From: JBHPCZ01 sp042573625
Lineage (GTDB): Bacteria; Desulfobacterota; Desulfobacteria; Desulfobacterales; UBA11574
Reading direction: 5' to 3'
Length of the DNA: 10,053 nucleotides
NCBI GenBank assembly: GCA_042573625.1
Contig: JBHPCZ010000122.1
Coordinates: 1 to 10,053 of the forward strand
Shown: positions 5,780-10,053 of the stretch, in pieces
Position numbering within the stretch: the first letter of the stretch is position 1
How the letters are laid out: each line of letters starts with the position of its first letter
Program-made: the position numbers and the translations under genes
The notes under the pieces: generated by a model
Database searches by the model: none
Seen by the model: the letters and a program-made list of their open reading frames with translations, nothing else
What the model was told of the DNA's origin: nothing

Positions 5780-6688
5780 TTAAGCAACAGTGTCGATCTG
5801 ATCCCACTCGGAAAACAATGGGATTCCGGCGCGGCCCCCGAGCTTGAGGCTGACCCTAGCGGCAGCCCATGCGGCAAAATCGAGGCATTTGTCAATACTC
5901 CAATCCTCGAGCAAACCGTAAATAAAGCCCGCGTGAAACACATCACCGCAACCCGTGGTGTCCACTGCTTCCACCGGATAGGCGGGCCGCTCAATGATTC
6001 TGCCCATGTCCAGCGCGATGTACCCCTTTGATCCCAAGGTCACAACCACAACACGGGGACCCAGTTCCGCCAGTTTGAAACAGGCTGCCAGCGGGTTGTC
6101 CCCACCGACAAGGTTTCTTGCAAATGTTTCAGAGGCCAGAAAATAATCGCTCACCCGGGCGATATCCAGCATGCCCTCGCGAAGGGAGCCCGCATCCACA
6201 ACGACCCGTACGCCCGCCTTCCGAGCCGCCCTGCATCCGGCAAGAGAGGCCTCAGTAAAAATCCCGTCCGTGTGAAATACCCGGGCATTGCGAATGATGC
6301 GAAAGTCTAACTCTTCAGGGTCCGGAGGGAGACCTGAGGGTCTTTTCCAGAAAATGGTCCGCATCCCGGACCCGGGCTCAGCAACAACAAAGGCAAACTG
6401 GGAATCAAAACCTTTCCTGACCAGAATGCCTTTGGTATCGATCCCCTCGTCATCCAGTGATGCCCTGATGGTGGGACCAAAAAGATCATCTCCCAGAATG
6501 CCGGCAAACGCACATGACACGCCCCATCTTGCAAGGGCAACCAGGGCCGTTGCCACAGGTCCTCCGCCCTGAACAACCATGCCTGAAAACTCGCATTTTG
6601 TATCCGGCGACGGATAGGCGTCCACCTTTCCGATGTAGTCTAAGCAGCACTGTCCCAGGCCATAGACGTGAAAAAGGCCTTTTTTCAT
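5780..6688 (-). CDS. PfkB/ribokinase-family sugar kinase
   Basis: This 302-residue kinase transfers phosphate from ATP to a sugar or related alcohol. It starts with VYGLGQCCLDYIGKV (8-22) and has the substrate-side glycine motif VQGGGPVATALVALARWG (39-56). The second PfkB signature, DTTGCGDVFHAGF (243-255), contains the catalytic base D249 and the anion-hole glycines. The C-terminal GGRAGIP (284-290) together with the GGGP motif recalls the YihV-like (sulfofructose kinase) branch more than ribokinase or fructokinase. That is a resemblance, and no sulfoglycolysis genes are present to support the substrate. The ATG at 6688 is the natural family start, although the ribosome binding site is weak. 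It follows the PilZ gene by 27 bp on the same strand, so the two may be co-transcribed. Confidence 0.9.
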   Translation of the reverse strand: MKKGLFHVYGLGQCCLDYIGKVDAYPSPDTKCEFSGMVVQGGGPVATALVALARWGVSCAFAGILGDDLFGPTIRASLDDEGIDTKGILVRKGFDSQFAFVVAEPGSGMRTIFWKRPSGLPPDPEELDFRIIRNARVFHTDGIFTEASLAGCRAARKAGVRVVVDAGSLREGMLDIARVSDYFLASETFARNLVGGDNPLAACFKLAELGPRVVVVTLGSKGYIALDMGRIIERPAYPVEAVDTTGCGDVFHAGFIYGLLEDWSIDKCLDFAAWAAARVSLKLGGRAGIPLFSEWDQIDTVA

Positions 6689-6715
6689 AATTAAGATTTA
6701 GCGTAGGGGTTGAGT

Positions 6716-7084
6716 CTATATCAAGCCGGGATGCTTCCCGAGTTCATGTTCAACCTTATCCGTATCCGGGTAATTGTAACGAATAATGTTCTGAAGATGA
6801 AAAAGGCTGTCGGGTTCAATCCTGGTGAATCGAATAGCCATGGTCCCGGATTTACATCGGACGATCTTTCCTTCAACCTGAATGGAAAATTCCGTGGCTG
6901 TTCCGCTCAACAAAATCTCCAAACGGCATTCTGTTTCCGACTCCAACTCTGCTTCAATGGGCAAAAGGCATCCACCGACACTGAGGTTCGTTATTTCTTC
7001 AGCAGTGTATAAAACGTTATTGGCTGTCAATTCCGCCTTGACGCTGAAAGAAACTCGAGCAAATCGCCGCTTTTCTTCTGGCAT
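6716..7084 (-). CDS. PilZ-domain protein (c-di-GMP receptor)
   Basis: This 122-residue protein is almost entirely one PilZ domain. The two c-di-GMP-binding motifs are intact: RxxxR as R6-R7-F-A-R10, and (D/N)xSxxG as NLSVGG (33-38). A six-strand beta-barrel pattern follows, for example CRLEILLSG and FSIQVEGKIVRC. It has no output domain, signal peptide or membrane segment, so it probably acts by binding a partner protein when c-di-GMP is high. I chose the ATG at 7084, which has AAAGG 7 nt upstream. The TTG two codons earlier would put that Shine-Dalgarno too close. No diguanylate cyclase or phosphodiesterase is in the window. The PfkB kinase gene lies 27 bp downstream. Confidence 0.9.
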   Translation of the reverse strand: MPEEKRRFARVSFSVKAELTANNVLYTAEEITNLSVGGCLLPIEAELESETECRLEILLSGTATEFSIQVEGKIVRCKSGTMAIRFTRIEPDSLFHLQNIIRYNYPDTDKVEHELGKHPGLI

Positions 7085-7138
7085 ACGCAAACCTTTATAA
7101 GAAAAAATTCACCATCCGGCAGGCAGATTCAGAATAAA

Positions 7139-7189
7139 AGAGATTAAATGACCGGGGAAAAAGAGTGTCACTGCGATCTGTTAATCTCT
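7139..7189 (-). repeat. 9-bp inverted repeat between CheR and PilZ genes
   Basis: The sequences agagattaa (7139-7147) and ttaatctct (7181-7189) are exact reverse complements separated by 33 bp. The stem begins 4 bp past the CheR stop. On the minus strand it ends in tctctttt, so it could act as a large-loop terminator for the thioesterase-cheR unit. The U tract is short and the loop long, so this is tentative; an operator is possible. Confidence 0.35.
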
Positions 7190-7192
7190 CAT

Positions 7193-7963
7193 TCATTTAA
7201 ATCTGCCCGTCTTCATATAAACGCTCGGTTTAACATACTTGTACTCATGTTTAATGGTATTTAAACTTTCGGCACCGCCGATAACAAAGTAACCACCCGA
7301 TTTCAATGTGTTATGCAGTTTGTTTGCCACTTCTGTTTTCGTATTGTTATCAAAGTATATCAAAACATTCCTGCAAAAAATAACATCAAACTCCTGGCTA
7401 AAAAGAGGGCCAGACACCAGGTTATATCTTTTAAATGTCACCATTCTTTTTAACTCGTCTTTCACCCGAACATATCCATCCCATTTCCCGGTTCCCTTTC
7501 GGAAATATTTCCTTAATATATGGGGTGCTACATTTCTGGCCCTTTCAGCCGGGTAAACGCCCGTCTCGCCAATTCGCAAAACACTGGTGGATATGTCTGT
7601 TGCGAGGATTTTAGGTCTGAATCCTTTCTCCAGGCAATCAATGGCAATTGAATAGGGTTCCTCGCCGCTCGAAGATGCGGCACACCATATCTTCTGGTGC
7701 GCTTCCTGCAAACAGTCGAAATGATGACTTTCTCTAAAAAAGAAGGTGTGATTTGTTGATATGGCGTCCAGAAAATGAATCAGTTCATGGCTGTCACTTT
7801 CCAGCACTTTTAGATACTCTTTTGCGGAACCGATCCCTGTTCTACGGAGCCTTTTGGCAAGTCGGGCTTGAAGCAGCTGTTTCTTCCCGTCATGCAAATT
7901 GATCCCGCACTGATCATGTACCAGCCGACTGAATTTTCTGAATTGTCCCTCGGTTATTTCCAT
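7193..7963 (-). CDS. cheR: CheR-type protein-glutamate O-methyltransferase
   Basis: This 256-residue enzyme has the two-domain CheR layout. The N-terminal helical domain (about 1-70) contains the QARLAKRLRR region, which in the family touches the receptor substrate. The SAM-dependent methyltransferase domain follows. Signatures are STNHTFFFRE (69-78, the TNxTxFFRE motif), WCAASSSGEEPYS (93-105, SAM loop), LATDIS (120-125) and FDVIFCRNVLIYF (192-204). The linker between FFRE and the SAM loop is short, so the protein is slightly smaller than the usual 270-290 residues. It starts 4 bp after the thioesterase stop on the same strand and is probably translationally coupled. No chemoreceptor, CheB, CheA or CheW is in the window, so the substrate is unknown; it may act on distant receptors. 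Confidence 0.92.
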   Translation of the reverse strand: MEITEGQFRKFSRLVHDQCGINLHDGKKQLLQARLAKRLRRTGIGSAKEYLKVLESDSHELIHFLDAISTNHTFFFRESHHFDCLQEAHQKIWCAASSSGEEPYSIAIDCLEKGFRPKILATDISTSVLRIGETGVYPAERARNVAPHILRKYFRKGTGKWDGYVRVKDELKRMVTFKRYNLVSGPLFSQEFDVIFCRNVLIYFDNNTKTEVANKLHNTLKSGGYFVIGGAESLNTIKHEYKYVKPSVYMKTGRFK

Positions 7964-7967
7964 TCAT

Positions 7968-8438
7968 TCATCCAACGATATAGGTTCCTGTGCCCACGGC
8001 AATGAGCACGTCCTGATCATTATGCAATTCCATTCGTGTTACAGAGACCTTTCTGCCGGCCCGCATGATCGATCCTGTTGAAATAAAATAATCCCCGCGG
8101 CCCGGTCTCAGGTAGTCTACACGCAAATCAATAGTACCCACTTTTGTTATTCCATTTTTCATCTCTTCTATCGGACAACCCGCCATTTTCTGAAGGGTGC
8201 CGATGGTTGCGGTAATTCCACCCGTTGCGTCCAGAACAGAGGAAATCACACCTCCGTGTAGAATCCCTTGAATATAATTTCCAATAAATTTTTCTTTCAT
8301 CTCGAACTTCATTTTGACTTTTTCTAATTTCAAAGATTCTACACGCAATCCCAGTACTCTGTTAAAAGGAATTTTTTGTTCATACATTTCGGTCAAAATT
8401 TGAAAGAATTCTTCATAGTCTGTCTTTTGATCAACCAT
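7968..8438 (-). CDS. Hotdog-fold (PaaI-like) acyl-CoA thioesterase
   Basis: This 156-residue single hotdog domain hydrolyses acyl- or aryl-CoA thioesters in the family. The diagnostic segment NYIQGILHGGVISSVLDATG (54-73) carries the HGG turn and the acidic residue D70, expected near the active site on the central helix. It is followed by TIDLRVDYLRPG (102-113), RAGRKVSVTRMEL (126-138) and the closing strand AVGTGTY, all typical of PaaI/4HBT thioesterases. About 30 extra N-terminal residues precede the core. The ATG at 8438 has AGGTG 7 nt upstream. Its stop is 4 bp before the CheR start, so the two are probably one operon, which is an odd functional pairing. The natural acyl group cannot be told from sequence. 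Confidence 0.88.
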   Translation of the reverse strand: MVDQKTDYEEFFQILTEMYEQKIPFNRVLGLRVESLKLEKVKMKFEMKEKFIGNYIQGILHGGVISSVLDATGGITATIGTLQKMAGCPIEEMKNGITKVGTIDLRVDYLRPGRGDYFISTGSIMRAGRKVSVTRMELHNDQDVLIAVGTGTYIVG

Positions 8439-8481
8439 GCTGAAGCACCTGATATTAACTTGTCAAACTGGTTTCGAAATT

Positions 8482-8694
8482 TCAAAGGGTTGATAAACAG
8501 ACCGACTTCTTCTCAAAAAAGGCCCTGTAAAGGATGCCGGGTGCCTTCATGGAAGCGCCGTGGTATGCAGCATCAAAGTAGGATAGAAGGGTCCGCTTTC
8601 CGAACAGGTCGGCCAGTGCAGGAACAATTTTACGATATTTTAAGAAGGTTTTATGAACTAGGATATGAATAACACAGAGAATCTCGAACTGCAA
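8482..8694 (-). pseudogene. Possible remnant or small ORF, unknown function
   Basis: A minus-strand frame of up to 70 codons, with only a TTG as the first start, ends at 8482. The stretch LADLFGKRTLLSYFDAAYHG to ASMKAPGILYRAFFEKK has normal codon use and looks like the C-terminal end of a larger enzyme rather than a free-standing small protein. There is no good ribosome binding site, and an in-frame stop lies at 8701-8703. I do not recognise the family. It ends 43 bp before the thioesterase start on the same strand. It could be the surviving tail of a deleted gene, or chance. Confidence 0.3.
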
Positions 8695-8843
8695 ATATTT
8701 TCATCTCTCGCTTCCCGCCCCCCAACGAATTTCAGAGCATTTTCAAACCTCGCAATGGGTTCTTGTGGGTTTCATATTTCTCGCTGTTCGTCTTCGACAG
8801 TGTCGATGGTTAAATGTTTCGGCGGGAGAGAGTATCCACCTGA
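8658..8843 (-). pseudogene. Coding-like tract split by an in-frame TGA
   Basis: One minus-strand frame reads GGYSLPPKHLTIDTVEDEQREI from about 8840, meets a TGA at 8774-8772, then continues NPQEPIARFENALKFVGGRE and about 17 more residues to a TAG at 8660-8658. The amino-acid mix on both sides of the TGA is protein-like. However, no start codon with a ribosome binding site is present, and upstream stops close the frame at both ends. A second frame is also open across part of the tract. I read it as decayed coding sequence. It overlaps the 8482-8694 frame by a few codons in a different phase. Confidence 0.3.
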
Positions 8844-8897
8844 TCAGTTTAACGCTCAATCTGCAACCTGTGGATATAGGCAGATCATCATGTTCAT

Positions 8898-10053
8898 TCA
8901 GATTACAGGTCGGCCATAACTGCGTTGATTAATTTGCATATTTTTTTTGTTATCCAATACATCCCTTAATTTATGTGACAGCTCTTCCAAATTAAACGGC
9001 TTCTGAATAAATCCGTCACAACCGCGAGATAAAATTTGGCTCGCCTGGCCGTCAACACTGTATCCGCTTGAAAGGAGAACTTTGGCTTCCGGGTCGATCT
9101 TCTTCAACATGTCATAGGTATCCCCTCCGCCCATATCCGGCATAATCATATCTAAAACAACCATATCGATCTTGCCAAAATCCTTTCTGAAAACGTCTAT
9201 GGCTTCAACCCCTCCCCTGGATATCAATACTTCATAGCCCAGACTTTCAATGATTTGCCTGCCGATATCAACGATGCTCTCTTCATCATCTACAAGAAGT
9301 ATTGTTTCTGTTCCTTTTAAGATTTTTCTGTCGAACACATCCTCTTTTACGATGCTCTTTTCAGACGACGGCAGATAGATGTTAAATGTCGTCCCTTCAC
9401 CGATTTCACTGTAAACATCGACAATGCCGTCATGATTCTTGACAATCCCATAGGCGGAAGCCAATCCCAAACCGGTCCCCTTGCCTATCCCTTTGGTTGT
9501 AAAAAACGGCTCGAATATTCTTTCCTGAAGTTTTTTGGACATGCCGATACCGGTGTCGGCAACAGATATTTTTACATACCGTCCCGGCGTCAATTGATAG
9601 GGCTGGACACGATTTTCATCAAGGATAATGTTTTGTGTTTCAAGAAACAGCGTTCCCTTTCCCGGCATCGCCTGCCAGGCGTTAACATAAAGATTCAGCA
9701 GAACCTGATCGATCTGTGTTGGATCGACTTCCACCGTCCAGATGTCTTTTTCGAATTTTCTCTGGATTGTTATCTCTTTTTTGGTTCGGGCAAACATCTC
9801 GGAACTCTTTTCGACCAAATCATTCAAATCCGTGGGTTTTACTTGGTATTTATCCCCTCTCGCAAAACCCAAAAGATGTTTTGTAAGCCCTGCACCTTTC
9901 TGGACATGTTGTTCAATACTTTTTATTCTTTCAATGTGCGGATGGCTGGTGTCGACACCGATGGACATTAGAGAAACATTCCCCTGGATACCCATGAGCA
10001 AATTGTTGAAGTCGTGAGCAATGCCACCCGCCAGTGTGCCCACAGCCTCCATT
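8898..10053 (-). CDS. Hybrid sensor histidine kinase, partial (C-terminal part)
   Basis: The gene runs off the right edge; 384 residues are visible. The leftmost visible residues are already inside the HisKA dimerisation domain, so the Met at 10052 is internal, not the start. H13 in GGIAHDFNNLL is the phospho-accepting histidine. The HATPase domain follows: N box LLNLYVNAWQAM (about 118-129), G1 box DTGIGM (about 166-171), and TTKGIGKGTGLGLA (about 185-198). A C-terminal receiver domain begins near 250 with acidic VDDEE. Its phospho-acceptor aspartate is in VVLDMIMPDM (about 301) and its lysine in FIQKPF (about 351). The DFNN-type H box is that of kinases usually carrying N-terminal PAS sensors, which would lie outside the window. 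The terminal receiver suggests phosphorelay to a partner or feedback on the kinase. Confidence 0.93.
   Translation of the reverse strand, partial: MEAVGTLAGGIAHDFNNLLMGIQGNVSLMSIGVDTSHPHIERIKSIEQHVQKGAGLTKHLLGFARGDKYQVKPTDLNDLVEKSSEMFARTKKEITIQRKFEKDIWTVEVDPTQIDQVLLNLYVNAWQAMPGKGTLFLETQNIILDENRVQPYQLTPGRYVKISVADTGIGMSKKLQERIFEPFFTTKGIGKGTGLGLASAYGIVKNHDGIVDVYSEIGEGTTFNIYLPSSEKSIVKEDVFDRKILKGTETILLVDDEESIVDIGRQIIESLGYEVLISRGGVEAIDVFRKDFGKIDMVVLDMIMPDMGGGDTYDMLKKIDPEAKVLLSSGYSVDGQASQILSRGCDGFIQKPFNLEELSHKLRDVLDNKKNMQINQRSYGRPVI

Larger units (their letters stand above)
8439..8897. other. 459-bp stretch without an intact gene, coding-like remnants
   Basis: No full gene is present. The left part (8482-8694) and right part (8658-8843) each hold minus-strand frames that look coding by composition but are short and broken; they are listed separately. 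A TTGACA at about 27-32 bp upstream of the thioesterase ATG matches a -35 box, but it is too close to the start and lacks a -10. Stop codons in all minus frames separate the kinase end from the thioesterase start. Confidence 0.5.

Noticed and set aside
8450..8475. TTGACA as the thioesterase promoter
   Set aside because: It lies only about 27 bp from the ATG and has no -10 element at the right distance.
8665..8919. Plus-strand 84-codon frame opposite the decayed tract
   Set aside because: It has low-complexity serine-rich composition, no ribosome binding site, and overlaps the end of the kinase gene on the other strand.

Overview
The window looks like chromosomal DNA from an anaerobic deltaproteobacterium (Desulfobacterota, probably in or near the Desulfobacterales). 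This is an inference from gene style: a stand-alone AmmeMemoRadiSam radical SAM enzyme, a CheR/PilZ/hybrid-kinase signalling set, a thiolase, a decayed four-helix-bundle gene of the kind scattered through these genomes, and short intergenic repeats of the 'gaatatccaatatcc' and 'ttcaaggattcgag' types. There is no rRNA, tRNA, CRISPR array, intact insertion sequence or phage module.

Layout. Nearly all genes are on the minus strand; only the thiolase is on plus. Left part (1-2414): an HNH nuclease of YajD type (159-545), a SLOG/Rossmann-like protein (697-1257), a strong minus-strand intrinsic terminator (1299-1330), and a radical SAM enzyme of the AmrS family (1401-2414, GTG start). Next comes a gene-free stretch with a dispersed repeat (about 2580-2733) and a class I SAM methyltransferase (2759-3505). 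From 3506 to 4256 there is no intact gene, but the stretch contains a four-helix-bundle pseudogene (3755-3980) with a clean internal deletion and inverted repeats at its ends.

Right part: a thiolase (4257-5507, plus) faces a PfkB-family sugar kinase (5780-6688, minus). The kinase lies 27 bp downstream of a PilZ c-di-GMP-binding protein (6716-7084). A hotdog thioesterase (7968-8438) and a CheR protein methyltransferase (7193-7963) are 4 bp apart and probably co-transcribed. After a gene-poor stretch that looks like decayed coding DNA (8439-8897), a hybrid histidine kinase (from 8898) runs off the right edge.

How the genes work together. CheR, PilZ and the hybrid kinase point to a signalling neighbourhood, but no chemoreceptor, CheA, CheB or diguanylate cyclase lies in the window, so a pathway cannot be assembled. 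The metabolic genes (thiolase, thioesterase, sugar kinase) do not form one obvious pathway. I do not see a convincing new multi-gene system. The best second looks are the pseudogene with its apparent short-repeat deletion, the orphan AmrS beside a SLOG-like protein, and the decayed tract at 8658-8843.
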